Assembly (NCBI RefSeq): GCF_013155125.1
Contig: NZ_CP053564.1
Location: forward strand, 4,843,501 to 4,907,500
DNA: 64,000 nucleotides
Direction: 5' to 3'
Source of the DNA: Pseudonocardia broussonetiae
GTDB lineage: Bacteria > Actinomycetota > Actinomycetes > Mycobacteriales > Pseudonocardiaceae
In this document: piece by piece, positions 46,248 through 55,045 of the stretch
Layout of the letters: each line of letters starts with the position of its first letter
Numbering within the stretch: the stretch's first letter is position 1
Translations under genes and position numbers: made by a program
Notes under the pieces: generated by a model
The model's input: the letters and a program-made list of their open reading frames with translations, nothing else
What the model was told of the DNA's origin: nothing
Databases searched by the model: none

Positions 46248-47252
46248 ATGAGCGTCACCCTGGCCGACGTCGCGCGGCGGGCCGGTGTGTCTCCGGCGAC
46301 CGCGTCGCGCGCGCTCGGCGGACGCCCGCACGTCGCGCCGGCCACCCGGTTGCGGGTGCACCGGGCGGCCGACGAGCTCCAGTTCGTCGTCTCACCGGAG
46401 GCGTCGCGCCTGGCGGGCGGGTCGGGCGGGCGGGTCGGCGTCGTGGTGCCGCACCTCGCGCAGTGGTCGTGCGGCGCCGTGCTGGAGGGGCTCGAGCCGG
46501 TGCTGCGCGGGGCCGGTGTCGACGTGCTGCTCTACGGCGTCGGCGACGCCGCGGCGCGCACCGCGTTCTTCGCCGACCTGCCCGCGCGGCGCCGCGTCGA
46601 CGCGCTGGTCGTGCTCGGCACGGCGCTCGACGAGCACGAGCGGGGCCGCCTCGAACTGATGGCCGTGCCGGTCGTGGCGGCGGCCGCGACGGGCCGGCAG
46701 CCGGGCGTCCACGTCGACGAGCACGCCGCCGCGCGGCACGCCGTCGACCACCTGCTGCACCTGGGCCACCGGCGGATCGGGGCGGTCGCCGCGGCCGGGC
46801 CGCTCGACGGTGTGCTCGACGGGGCGCTCGAGGCGTTCGCGGCCGCCCACCGGGAGGCGCTGCGCGGTGCGGGCTTCCCGCACGAGGACCTGCTCGTGCG
46901 GGTGGGGCGGGGTGCGTCCGGCGCGGCCGAGGGCGCGGGGCGCCTGCTCGGGCTGCGCGAGCCGCCGACGGCGGTGGTCGCGTCCAGTGACGAGGTCGCG
47001 CTGGGGGTCGTGCGGACGCTGGGTCGGGCGCGGCTGCGCGTGCCCGACGACGTGTCGGTGGTCGGGCTCGGCGACCACCCGCTGGCCGAGGCGGCCGACC
47101 TCACCACGGTGTGCCGGCCGGTGCGCGAGCAGGGCGCGGAGGCGGCGCGGATGGTGCTCGCGGCGCTGGTGGACGGAGCCGTGCCGCCGTCGGTCGTCCT
47201 GCCCTCGCGGCTGGTGGTGCGGGGGAGCACGGCGCCGCCGCGGAGCGCCTGA
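46248..47252 (+). CDS. LacI-family transcriptional regulator
   Basis: 334 aa. N-terminal helix-turn-helix and hinge: MSVTLADVARRAGVSPATAS, RALGGRPHVAPATRLRV. The periplasmic-binding-like ligand domain follows (VGVVVPHLAQWSCGAVLEGL, HAAARHAVDHLLHLGHRRIG, RVPDDVSVVGLGDHPLAEA). It should repress the divergent sugar transporter until its sugar is present, through the two GAAAGCGCTTCC operators. Confidence 0.93.
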   Translation: MSVTLADVARRAGVSPATASRALGGRPHVAPATRLRVHRAADELQFVVSPEASRLAGGSGGRVGVVVPHLAQWSCGAVLEGLEPVLRGAGVDVLLYGVGDAAARTAFFADLPARRRVDALVVLGTALDEHERGRLELMAVPVVAAAATGRQPGVHVDEHAAARHAVDHLLHLGHRRIGAVAAAGPLDGVLDGALEAFAAAHREALRGAGFPHEDLLVRVGRGASGAAEGAGRLLGLREPPTAVVASSDEVALGVVRTLGRARLRVPDDVSVVGLGDHPLAEAADLTTVCRPVREQGAEAARMVLAALVDGAVPPSVVLPSRLVVRGSTAPPRSA

Positions 47253-47309
47253 GTCGGGCGGGGCGGGCCGGGCGATTGGGGCCGGGCGATTGGGGTCAGG
47301 CGCTCGGGG

Positions 47310-47501
47310 TCAGGCGGCGCGGGGGAGCGGCGGCGCCGGCGCGTGCCGCGTCGCGATCGTCATGCCCGCCTCGATGAGCCAGAGCTGCGCCCGCGTGCAG
47401 GTCGGGCAGATCCAGAAGACGCCGCCGTCCGGTTCGTGCTGGCTGCTCCAGGCGAGGTCGCCGGGCGTGTGGGGGAGGGCGCAGAGCGGGCAGGTGTCCA
47501 T
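47310..47501 (-). CDS. small zinc-ribbon protein
   Basis: 63 aa. MDTCPLCALPHTPGDLAW and FWICPTCTRAQLWLIEAG give two CxxC knuckles about 25 residues apart, as in a zinc ribbon. Function unknown. ATG 47501; no clear ribosome site. The good CxxC pair and lack of an overlapping gene support it as real. Confidence 0.6.
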   Translation of the reverse strand: MDTCPLCALPHTPGDLAWSSQHEPDGGVFWICPTCTRAQLWLIEAGMTIATRHAPAPPLPRAA

Positions 47502-47575
47502 GCCCGTGGAGCCTGTCCTACGCGCTTTGCCGTGCTGTGAACCGAGCGCTAACACCACGGTGCGTGGACGTCCTA

Positions 47576-48730
47576 CTACAGCGAGTGGAGGAACCGCTCG
47601 ATGCGCACGAGCGCCTCCTCCAGCTGCGGCAGCGCCGTCGCGTAGGAGCAGCGGATGTGGCCCTCGCCGGAGGGCCCGAACACGTCGCCCGGTACGACGG
47701 CGACGCTCTCGGCGTGCAGCAGCCGCTCCGCGAACGTCTCGGAGTCGAGCCCCGACGAGCGGATCGAGGGAAAGGCGTAGAAGGCGCCGCCGGGCTCCGG
47801 GCAGTCGAGCCCGATCTCGCGCAGTCCCTTGACGAACACGCGCCGGCGCCGGTCGTAGTCGGCGACCATCGCGTCGACGTCGTCGTCGGGCCCCGACAGC
47901 GCCTCGACGGCAGCGAGCTGCGAGACGTGCGGTGCGCACAGCATCGTGTACTGGTGCACGCGCACGCACAGCTCGGCCACCGCCTGCGGCGCGCAGATCC
48001 AGCCGACCCGCCAGCCCGTCATCGCGTGCGCCTTGGAGAACCCGCCGAGCAGCACGGTGCGCTCGCGGGCACCGGGCAGCGTGCCCAGGCAGGTGTGCGC
48101 GCCGGTGTACGTGAGGCGGTCGTAGATCTCGTCGGAGATGAGGTAGAGGTCGTGCTCCTCCGCGAGGCGGACGAGCCGCTCGAGGGCCTCCCGGGGCTGC
48201 ACGGCGCCGGTCGGGTTGGCGGGGGAGCCGATGAGGATCGCCTTCGTGCGCGGCGTGATCGCGGCGGCGACCACGTCGGCGTCGATCGCGAAGTCGTCCT
48301 CCCAGCGCGTCGGCACCCGCACCGGCGTGCCCCCGGCGAAGCCGACGCACGGCTCGTAGGCGACGTAGCAGGGCTCCGGGACGATCACCTCGTCGTCGGG
48401 GTTGAGCAGCACGCGCAGCACGAGGTCGAGGCCCTCGGAGACGCCCGTGGTGATGAGGCACTCCTCGCGCGGGTCGTAGCGCGCGCCGTAGCGGGAGGCG
48501 AGGTCGTCGCAGATGAGCTCGCGCAGCCTCGGCAGGCCCGCGTTGGAGGTGTAGGTGGTGAACCCGTGCTCCAGGGCGTAGATCCCGGCCTCGCGGATGC
48601 GCCAGGGCGTGACGAAGTCGGGCTCGCCGACGCCCAGGGAGATGACGTCGTCCATCTCGGCGGCGATGTCGAAGAACCGCCGGATGCCCGACGGGGGGCA
48701 GGCCGCGATGACGGTGTTGAGCGGCTTCAC
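47576..48730 (-). CDS. PLP-dependent class I/II aminotransferase
   Basis: 384 aa fold-type I enzyme. SLGVGEPDFVTPWRIREAG, TYTSNAGLPRLREL, ILIGSPANPTGAV (with the Asn that contacts PLP) and LISDEIYDRLTY (Asp binding the pyridine nitrogen) are present. The PLP lysine is in LGGFSKAHAMTGWRVGWICA (about residue 235), and IRCSYATALPQLEEAL carries the substrate-carboxylate Arg. It belongs to the aspartate/aromatic aminotransferase group. GTG 48730 overlaps the stop of the Lrp gene (GTGA). Confidence 0.92.
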   Translation of the reverse strand: MKPLNTVIAACPPSGIRRFFDIAAEMDDVISLGVGEPDFVTPWRIREAGIYALEHGFTTYTSNAGLPRLRELICDDLASRYGARYDPREECLITTGVSEGLDLVLRVLLNPDDEVIVPEPCYVAYEPCVGFAGGTPVRVPTRWEDDFAIDADVVAAAITPRTKAILIGSPANPTGAVQPREALERLVRLAEEHDLYLISDEIYDRLTYTGAHTCLGTLPGARERTVLLGGFSKAHAMTGWRVGWICAPQAVAELCVRVHQYTMLCAPHVSQLAAVEALSGPDDDVDAMVADYDRRRRVFVKGLREIGLDCPEPGGAFYAFPSIRSSGLDSETFAERLLHAESVAVVPGDVFGPSGEGHIRCSYATALPQLEEALVRIERFLHSL

Positions 48731-49218
48731 GGCGTGACCGGCAGCCGGTGGTCGGGCTCGGGCGCGCTGAACGAGTCGCCGTCGCGCTTGTAGGTCTTGA
48801 GCACGAAGTGCGTGGCGGTGGCGCGGACGCGGTCGATCGTGGACAGCTTCTGCGACACGAAGTCCGAGACCGCGCGGATCGTCCGGCCGTCGACGGTGCA
48901 GCGCAGGTCCTGGCTGCCCGAGACCAGGTAGACGCTGCGGACCTCGGGGAAGCGGGCGATGCGCTCGGCGACGTCGTCGAAGCCGACCCCGCGGGCCGGG
49001 GCCAGCGAGACGTCGATGAAGGCGGTGACGGTCTCGGCGGTGGGGTCGTCGGTGACGGCGTCCCAGTCGACGACGGCCTTGTAGCGGCGGATCGCGCCGG
49101 AGGCCTCCCAGGCCGCGACGGCGGCGCTCACCTCCGCGACGGGGATGCCCGTCATCGTGGCGATCGTGTCGTGGGAGAGCTGGGCGTCGCGCTCCAGGAG
49201 TTCGAGGATCTGCCGCAC
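48727..49218 (-). CDS. Lrp/AsnC-family transcriptional regulator
   Basis: 163 aa. Helix-turn-helix RQILELLERDAQLSHDTIAT, MTGIPVAEVSAAVAAWEASG (about residues 2-45), then the RAM ligand domain FIDVSLAPARGVGFDDVAER and SVYLVSGSQDLRCTVDGRTI. Such proteins sense amino acids. It sits between, and is co-transcribed with, two aminotransferase genes, which are its most likely targets. It lacks the usual few N-terminal residues but the ATG is sound. Confidence 0.9.
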   Translation of the reverse strand: MRQILELLERDAQLSHDTIATMTGIPVAEVSAAVAAWEASGAIRRYKAVVDWDAVTDDPTAETVTAFIDVSLAPARGVGFDDVAERIARFPEVRSVYLVSGSQDLRCTVDGRTIRAVSDFVSQKLSTIDRVRATATHFVLKTYKRDGDSFSAPEPDHRLPVTP

Positions 49219-49227
49219 GGGCCGACC

Positions 49228-50376
49228 CTACGTCGCGGCGCGCGCGAGCCGGCGCACCGCCTCGTCGACCACCCCTTCGGGATGCGAGGCGTAGCAGCAG
49301 CGCAGGCTCGACGGCGCCGGCTCCGCGACCGCGAACGCGCTGCCGGGCACGAACCCGACACCGGCCTCGAGGGCGCGGGGCAGCAGCGCGGTGGTGTCGA
49401 CGCCGGGCAGGTCGAGCCAGCAGAACATCCCGCCCGTCGGCACGGAGCAGCGCGCGCCGGGCAGGTGCTCCGCCACGGCGGCGGTGAACGCGCGCGCCCG
49501 GGCGGCGGTGGCGTCGCGGACGCCGGCGAGGTGGGCGTCGAACCAGGCGGCGTCGGCGACGAGCTCGGCCGCGACCGCCTGCGTCAGCGACGACGTGCAC
49601 AGGTCCGTGCACTGCTTGAGCAGCTCCACGGCGGCGAGCACCTCGGGCGGCCCGGACAGCCAGCCCACCCGCAGCGCCGGGGCCAGCACCTTCGACGCGC
49701 TGCCCAGGCGCACGACCCGGTCGGAGTGCGCGGCGACGGGCACGGGCGGCGCGCCGTCGAAGGCGAGCAGGCCGTAGGGGTCGTCCTCGACGACGACGAA
49801 CCCGTACCGCTCGGCCAGCTCCGCGAGCCGCACCCGCCGGGGCGCGGACAGGGTCACCCCGCGCGGGTTGTGGAAGCTCGCGACGGTGTGGACGAGCCGC
49901 GGGCGCAGGCCGTCGCGCAGGTGGCGCTCGAGGTCGTCGACGCGCATGCCGTCGGCGTCGAGTCCCACGGGATGCAGCCGCGCGCCGGCGGCCTGGAACA
50001 CCTGCAGCGCCCCGACGTAGGCGGGCTCCTCGACGACCACGTCGTCGCCGGCGTCGAGCAGGGCGCGGGCGACGAGGTCGAGCGCCTGCTGCGAGCCGGT
50101 GGTGACGACGACGTCCGCGACCTCCCGCCCGCACCGTCCGGTCTCGTGCGCGGCGAGCACCGCGCGCAGGGCCGGGAGGCCGGCCGTCTCGCCGTACTGG
50201 ACCGACCTCGGGTCGGTGAGCGCCTTCGCCGCCGCTTCCGCGATGCGGGCGCGGGGCATGAGCTCGGCCGCGGGCAGCCCCCCGGCCAGACTGATCACCT
50301 CCGGGCGGGCGGTGAGGGCGAGCAGGTCGCGGATGGCCGAGCCGCGGACGGAGCGGGTGGCGGTGGAGAGGTGCAC
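49228..50376 (-). CDS. PLP-dependent aminotransferase (LysN/MocR-domain-like)
   Basis: 382 aa. LTARPEVISLAGGLPAAELM and YGETAGLPALRAVLAAHETG identify the 2-aminoadipate aminotransferase (LysN)-like group. TGSQQALDLVARALLDAGDD, SFHNPRGVTLS, VVVEDDPYGLLAF and PLP lysine in RLGSASKVLAPALRVGW (about residue 228) follow. No N-terminal GntR helix-turn-helix, so it is an enzyme rather than a MocR regulator. Start GTG 50376 with GAGGC upstream. The Lrp gene follows after 9 bases. Confidence 0.9.
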   Translation of the reverse strand: MHLSTATRSVRGSAIRDLLALTARPEVISLAGGLPAAELMPRARIAEAAAKALTDPRSVQYGETAGLPALRAVLAAHETGRCGREVADVVVTTGSQQALDLVARALLDAGDDVVVEEPAYVGALQVFQAAGARLHPVGLDADGMRVDDLERHLRDGLRPRLVHTVASFHNPRGVTLSAPRRVRLAELAERYGFVVVEDDPYGLLAFDGAPPVPVAAHSDRVVRLGSASKVLAPALRVGWLSGPPEVLAAVELLKQCTDLCTSSLTQAVAAELVADAAWFDAHLAGVRDATAARARAFTAAVAEHLPGARCSVPTGGMFCWLDLPGVDTTALLPRALEAGVGFVPGSAFAVAEPAPSSLRCCYASHPEGVVDEAVRRLARAAT

Positions 50377-50773
50377 GGGGTCGCCTCACGGTCGATCGGA
50401 CGGGCGGAGCGTCCTGGGTCGACAGGGCGGGTGGTGCGGGGGCCGGTGTGCCCGTGGGGTCCATGGTGCCGGACGGATCCCGTTGTTCGGAATGTCTTCC
50501 CGCATCTTGGGAAGCGCGTCGGGGGTGGATCGCGTCCTTGAGCTGCGCATCTGCTGGTCGTCGGCGGATGTCGGGACGTGCGTCGGTGGTTGGGGGGTGC
50601 GCGGGTCCTGTGGTGCTGCGTTCCGCGGGACGCGGGGCTCGGGTTCTGCGCTGCGATCCGCGGAACGCTCCCCGGGCGTGGGGGCTGCGTTCCGCAAAAC
50701 GCGCGGCTCGGGGGCGGGCCGGCCTGGGCGTGCCGAGTTGTGGGGCGTTCCGGAACGCGCGAGCTGGTACAGC

Positions 50774-50925
50774 GAGCCGGGACGAGCGGATACGAGCCGG
50801 GACGCAGGGACCAGCGGGGACGATCGCAACGAGGCGGACCGAGCCGGGACATGTCGGAACGACCAGAATGGATCGGGACATGTCGGGACGAGCCGCGGTG
50901 AGCCCGGTCACCGCGTAGCCGGGAC
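50774..50925 (+). repeat. array of degenerate GAGCCGGGAC decamers
   Basis: GAGCCGGGAC at 50774, 50794 and 50841; variants CAGCGGGGAC 50812, ATGTCGGAAC 50851, GGATCGGGAC 50870, ATGTCGGGAC 50880 and TAGCCGGGAC 50916. Most steps are close to 10, 20 or 30 bp, i.e. one face of the helix. Confidence 0.65.
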
Positions 50926-51005
50926 GAGCGAACGGTGTGCCGAACGGACGCCGGCGGGTTCCGCGCGACACCGGCCGGAAGTGGTCGCCGCGCGGGGTGC
51001 AGCGC

Positions 51006-51017
51006 GTTCCGCGGAAC
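51006..51017. repeat. GTTCCGCGGAAC palindrome, isolated perfect copy
   Basis: Same 12-bp palindrome as in the 36-37 kb region, within GCGCGTTCCGCGGAACGCG. Confidence 0.85.
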
Positions 51018-51108
51018 GCGGGTGGACGCCGGGCCAGTGGCCGGACGACGGGCGGGATCGGGACCGGCGACGGGACGGTCGGGGGGCGGAAGGCGGGGAG
51101 CCGCCGAT

Positions 51109-51254
51109 TGATCATCAGGAGTGCGACGTCACGGTCGTCGCGAGGGCCGTGGTCGTGCGGTTCCGGTGATCAAGGCGGTCTTGCAGGTGGTGATCGTCAG
51201 GAGCGTGACCTCAGGGTCGTCACGAGGACCGTGGTGACGCACTCTCGGCGATCA
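51109..51254. repeat. two 64-bp direct repeats with hairpin potential
   Basis: Copies 51109-51172 and 51191-51254 are equal in length and identical at about 49 of 64 positions by hand count. Each starts TGATC and ends GATCA, and each can fold into an imperfect stem-loop around GGTCGTC(G/A)CGAGG. Confidence 0.75.
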
Positions 51255-51289
51255 CCCGCGTCCCGGCACCACCCCTGCAGTCCACAGTC

Positions 51290-51540
51290 CTCCGCGTCCG
51301 CCCGCTGCCGCCCGCCGCCCGCTGCCCGCCGCCGCTGCCCCCCGCCGCTGCCGCCGCCGCTGCCGCCGCCCACTGTCCGTAGCGCCGCTCTTCGCCCGCC
51401 CGCGCGCCGCGCTCCCGATCTGGTAGCGCCCGCCACTGTCCGCGGGCGCCGCCTGCAGCCGCCGCTCGCAGCCGCCCGCCGCCGCGCCGCCCGCCGCCGC
51501 CCCCGATCTGGTGGCGCCTGCTCCACCCACTTGGCCCACC
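51290..51540. repeat. C-rich low-complexity DNA with an internal duplication
   Basis: Dominated by GCCGCC and CCCGCC words. CCCGATCTGGTAGCGCC (51414) recurs as CCCGATCTGGTGGCGCC (51502), 88 bp apart. Confidence 0.6.
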
Positions 51541-51594
51541 CACCCTTGCCCCGCCCCCCCACCCCACCTCCCCCCGACTGTCAGGGCCGGGTGG

Positions 51595-51600
51595 CAGGGT
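51595..51600 (+). promoter_or_regulatory. -10 hexamer of rarA, leaderless
   Basis: CAGGGT, 6 bases before GTG 51607; no ribosome site is present. Confidence 0.35.
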
Positions 51601-51606
51601 GTCTCC

Positions 51607-52959
51607 GTGACCTCCGACGCCGACGGCCTCTTCGACCTGCAGGAGCAGGCCCCCACCCCCGTCGACGTGCCCCGGGCGACGGCGCCCCTCGCCGTCCGCA
51701 TGCGCCCCCGGGCGCTCGACGAGGTCGTCGGCCAGGCGCACCTGCTCGCGCCCGGCGCCCCGCTCCGCCGGCTCGTGGAGGGAGGGGCGGCGGCGTCGGT
51801 GCTGCTCTACGGCCCGCCCGGCACCGGCAAGACCACGATCGCGCGGCTGCTCTCGCAGGCGGGGTCGCGGCACTTCGTCGCGCTGTCGGCGCTGTCGTCG
51901 GGGGTGAAGGAGCTGCGCCAGGTCATCGACGACGCCCGCCGCCGCCGCGACCACCACGACCAGCAGACCGTCCTGTTCATCGACGAGGTGCACCGCTTCT
52001 CCAAGACCCAGCAGGACGCGCTGCTCGGGGCCGTGGAGGACCGGCTCGTGCTGCTCGTCGCGGCGACCACGGAGAACCCCTCGTTCTCGGTGGTCTCCCC
52101 GCTGCTCTCGCGGTCGCTGGTCCTGCAGCTGCGCTCGCTCACCGACGACGACGTCCGCGCGCTGCTGCGCCGGGCCGTGGCCGACGGGCGCGGGCTCAAC
52201 AACGCGGTCGAGCTCGACGCCGGGGCCGAGGACGCGATCGTCCGCCTCTCCGGCGGCGACGCCCGCCGCGCGCTGACGGCGCTGGAGGCCGCGGCCGACG
52301 GGGTGGTCGGCACCGGCGCCACGACGCTCGACGTCGCCGCCGTCGAGCGCGCCGTCACCGAGGCGACGGTGCGCTACGACCGCCAGGGCGACCAGCACTA
52401 CGACGTCATCAGCGCCTTCATCAAGTCCATCCGCGGCTCCGACGCCGACGCCGCGCTGCACTACCTGGCCCGGATGCTCGTGGCGGGGGAGGACCCGCGG
52501 TTCATCGCGCGGCGGCTGATGGTGCACGCCAGCGAGGACATCGGCCTCGCCGACCCCACTGCGCTGCAGGCCGCCACCGCCGCCGCGCAGGTCGTCCAGC
52601 TCGTCGGGCTGCCCGAGTGCCGGATCGCGCTCGCGCAGGCGACGCTGCACCTGGCCACGGCGCCGAAGTCGAACGCGGTGATCGTCGGCATCGACGAGGC
52701 GATGGCCGACGTCCGCGGCGGCGCGGCCGGCGCCGTGCCCCCGCACCTGCGCGACGGTCACTACGCCGGCGCGGAGAAGCTGGGCAACGCGGTGGGCTAC
52801 CGCTACCCGCACGACAGCCCCGACGGCGTGCTGGCCCAGCAGTACCCCCCGGACGCGCTGGTCGGCCGCGACTACTACCGGCCCACCCCGCACGGCTCGG
52901 AGCGCACGCTGCGCGACCGGCTCGACAAGCTGCGCCGGGTCATCCGCGGGCTGCGCTGA
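51607..52959 (+). CDS. rarA: replication-associated recombination ATPase RarA (MgsA)
   Basis: 450 aa AAA+ clamp-loader-like ATPase that acts at stalled forks. [20 protein letters not shown] is the family N-terminus. Walker [18 protein letters not shown] (about residue 75), Walker [21 protein letters not shown] (about 122), sensor 1 [19 protein letters not shown] and the C-terminal MgsA domain [36 protein letters not shown] follow. Position before alaS matches Rv2559c. It is convergent with, and overlaps by 20 bp, the next gene. Confidence 0.95.
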   Translation: MTSDADGLFDLQEQAPTPVDVPRATAPLAVRMRPRALDEVVGQAHLLAPGAPLRRLVEGGAAASVLLYGPPGTGKTTIARLLSQAGSRHFVALSALSSGVKELRQVIDDARRRRDHHDQQTVLFIDEVHRFSKTQQDALLGAVEDRLVLLVAATTENPSFSVVSPLLSRSLVLQLRSLTDDDVRALLRRAVADGRGLNNAVELDAGAEDAIVRLSGGDARRALTALEAAADGVVGTGATTLDVAAVERAVTEATVRYDRQGDQHYDVISAFIKSIRGSDADAALHYLARMLVAGEDPRFIARRLMVHASEDIGLADPTALQAATAAAQVVQLVGLPECRIALAQATLHLATAPKSNAVIVGIDEAMADVRGGAAGAVPPHLRDGHYAGAEKLGNAVGYRYPHDSPDGVLAQQYPPDALVGRDYYRPTPHGSERTLRDRLDKLRRVIRGLR

Positions 52960-53533
52960 CCGGCGCCCAGGCGGGGTCGCGGCCCAGCAGCGCGAGCGTG
53001 CGCGACCACGGGTCGGTGCCGCCCGGCAGCGCCGGACCGAACGGGGCGCCGGGGGCGGTGCGGGCCTCGCCGTCCGGCACGCCCTCGGCGACCGCGAGCG
53101 CGGCGGCGACCAGGTCGTCGGCGTAGCGGACCTCCCGTCCGAGCGACGCGGCGACGTCCCAGCTGTGCACGAGGGTGTCGACGAGGTGGAACCCCACCAC
53201 CACCGGCAGCGGGAGCGACACCCCGAACTCGGCGAGGTGCACCTCCCGGTCCGGGTCGGCGCGGGCGAAGGCGGCCACGACGTCGTCGAGGTGGCAGGAG
53301 CCGAGGCCCTCGGCGCCCGCCCGCGGGGCGAACGCCCCGACGTCGGCGACGGCGTCGGACGTGGCGGAGACGGCGGCGGCGAAGCCGTGGTCCTGCCCGG
53401 CCATGTGGGCCAGCAGGGTCGCGAGGTCCCACCCGGCGCAGGGCGTGAGCCGGGTGAGGTCGGCGGCGGTGACGGAGGCGAGGACCGGCCGGACGGCGTC
53501 GGCGGCGCGGGCGTGCAGCTCGATGATGTGCAT
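52940..53533 (-). CDS. TIGR03086-type / DinB-like mycothiol-dependent family protein
   Basis: 197 aa. Pattern [39 protein letters not shown] and [20 protein letters not shown] matches the mycothiol-dependent maleylpyruvate-isomerase/DinB-like helical-bundle family (TIGR03086 group). His in LLAHM and in [11 protein letters not shown] are the likely metal ligands. Substrate unknown. It is divergent from a MarR regulator and shares its palindromic operator, so it is the likely target of that regulator. ATG 53533. Confidence 0.85.
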   Translation of the reverse strand: MHIIELHARAADAVRPVLASVTAADLTRLTPCAGWDLATLLAHMAGQDHGFAAAVSATSDAVADVGAFAPRAGAEGLGSCHLDDVVAAFARADPDREVHLAEFGVSLPLPVVVGFHLVDTLVHSWDVAASLGREVRYADDLVAAALAVAEGVPDGEARTAPGAPFGPALPGGTDPWSRTLALLGRDPAWAPVSAARG

Positions 53534-53536
53534 ACG

Positions 53537-53564
53537 CCGATCGTCTACCGATGCAGACGATCGG
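53537..53564. promoter_or_regulatory. MarR operator palindrome
   Basis: CCGATCGTCT and AGACGATCGG form a perfect 10-bp inverted repeat with an 8-base spacer. It covers the space between two divergent starts: the minus-strand -35 TTGACC (53563-53568) is at one edge and the MarR -10 TATCGT (53573-53578) is 8 bases beyond it. Confidence 0.88.
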
Positions 53565-53572
53565 TCAAGCGC

Positions 53573-53578
53573 TATCGT
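53573..53578 (+). promoter_or_regulatory. -10 hexamer of marR gene, leaderless
   Basis: TATCGT, 6 bases before ATG 53585; no ribosome site. Confidence 0.55.
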
Positions 53579-53584
53579 CGCCGC

Positions 53585-54010
53585 ATGCAGCGCCACGATC
53601 TCGGCGCGGCGTTCGCCGCACTGGCCCGCGCGCTGATGACCGCGGAGGAGCCGGTCCTGCGCGCGCACGAGGTCGGCATGTGGGAGTACGTCGTGCTCGC
53701 CGCCCTCGACCACGGCGACGCGCCCACCCAGGCCGAGCTGGCCGCGACGGTGCGCCGGGACAAGACCCGGCTCATCCCGATCCTCGACGCTCTCGAGGCG
53801 CGCGCCCTGCTGCGCCGCACGCCCGACCCGGCCGACCGGCGCAACCGCATCGTCGCCCTCACCCCGCAGGGTCGCGACCTCGTCCGGTCGTGCCGCCGCG
53901 GTGTCCGGGAGGTCGAGCGGGACCTGCTCGCCGGCGTCGACCCCGCCGACCGCGCCGCCTTCGTCCGCGTGCTCGACGCGCTGGCGGCGGACGCGGGCGG
54001 ACTGGGCTGA
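53585..54010 (+). CDS. MarR-family transcriptional regulator
   Basis: 141 aa. MWEYVVLAALDHGDAPTQAE, LAATVRRDKTRLIPILDALE and LLRRTPDPADRRNRIVALTP form the winged helix with the DxRxR wing (Asp-Arg-Arg-Asn-Arg) that contacts the minor groove. It should repress itself and the divergent gene through the palindrome between them. Its own promoter is leaderless. Confidence 0.92.
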   Translation: MQRHDLGAAFAALARALMTAEEPVLRAHEVGMWEYVVLAALDHGDAPTQAELAATVRRDKTRLIPILDALEARALLRRTPDPADRRNRIVALTPQGRDLVRSCRRGVREVERDLLAGVDPADRAAFVRVLDALAADAGGLG

Positions 54011-54025
54011 GCGGCGGAGGACGGG

Positions 54026-55045
54026 CTACCCGGGGAGCGTCGTCCGGAACTGCATCGCCCGGTACGGCCAGTTCAGCGCGGTGTTCCACTGGCTGACCAC
54101 CAGGTGCAGATCCGCGCGCGTCGAGCCGGGCAGCACGTAGCCGCCGTAGAGCTGGGCGACGCGGCCGGTGGCGTGGTCCTCGTCCTCCCACGCGCAGCCG
54201 TGCAGGACGGTCGTGCGGCGGGCGCGGTGCAGGTCGTCGAGCGGGGAGGCGAGGTCCAGCACGTCGATGCGGTAGTTCCCGGCGTCGAACGCCGACAGCA
54301 GCCAGCGGTCGGCGCCGCCGGGCTCGGGGACCCGGCGCAGGCTGAGCTCGCCGAACGCCCCCGGCAGGGCGACGGTGGGCGGGCGACCCCACGCCCACCC
54401 GTCGTCGGGGGTGAAGCCCCAGCTCTCCCAGGAACCCGGGTTCGTCAGCCGCTCGGCGGGCACGCGGTGCAGCACCAGGCCGTGGGCGCGCTGGAACCCG
54501 GTGGTGAAGGCGTAGACGAAGCCGTCGTCGCCGAGCTCCCAGGTGAGCATCTGGAACATCCCGCCGAGGTGCCCGCCCGGCCAGCGCACGCCGGTCGGCC
54601 GCCACGTGACGCCCTGGTCGCGCGAGGAGTGGATCTCCGTCCAGTGCACGTGCCCCAGCTCGCGGCACACCATGACGTGCAGGTACATGATGTCGCCGAG
54701 GGTGATGACGTCGGTCGGCAGCACCGTCGTCACGCGGCGGGGGCGGCGGGCGAACCAGCGCGGCATCTGGTGGAGGTAGCGGACGACCTGCCGCGCGCGC
54801 GGACCGCGGCCGCCGCTGCCCGTCCAGCGCACCCCGGTCGGCACCGACGCCGGGTCGCCGAACAGCACGACCGGCGAGCGCCAGCCGCGCCCGCCCGCGC
54901 GCGGGGACGCGAACGTGTCGCCGAAGACCGACACCAGCCGGCCGTCCGGGGCCGTCGTCGTGGTGCCGAGGTCGGTCCCGCCGATGCCGAACGCGTCGGT
55001 GTGGCCGGGGCCGGTGAGGTCGGCGACCTTGGACGTCGTCGTCAC
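54026..55045 (-). CDS. DUF4185 domain-containing protein
   Basis: 339 aa, a beta-propeller-like DUF4185 protein. [40 protein letters not shown] and [20 protein letters not shown] are the repeat-like blades. The family resembles glycoside hydrolases of the sialidase/arabinofuranosidase type but activity is not established. No signal peptide is visible from GTG 55045, unlike many exported relatives. It overlaps the arginine deiminase stop (GTGA), so the two are translationally coupled. Confidence 0.82.
   Translation of the reverse strand: MTTTSKVADLTGPGHTDAFGIGGTDLGTTTTAPDGRLVSVFGDTFASPRAGGRGWRSPVVLFGDPASVPTGVRWTGSGGRGPRARQVVRYLHQMPRWFARRPRRVTTVLPTDVITLGDIMYLHVMVCRELGHVHWTEIHSSRDQGVTWRPTGVRWPGGHLGGMFQMLTWELGDDGFVYAFTTGFQRAHGLVLHRVPAERLTNPGSWESWGFTPDDGWAWGRPPTVALPGAFGELSLRRVPEPGGADRWLLSAFDAGNYRIDVLDLASPLDDLHRARRTTVLHGCAWEDEDHATGRVAQLYGGYVLPGSTRADLHLVVSQWNTALNWPYRAMQFRTTLPG

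Larger units (their letters stand above)
50377..51606. repeat. 1.2-kb repeat-rich non-coding region
   Basis: No gene is supported. From 50377 to 50619 nothing is recognised. Then come degenerate GTTCCGCGGAAC copies (50620, 50655, 50689, 50747), a decamer array (50774-50925), one perfect palindrome (51006), two 64-bp direct repeats (51109, 51191) and a C-rich stretch with an internal duplication (51290-51540). The frames through it are compositionally biased and interrupted. Confidence 0.75.
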
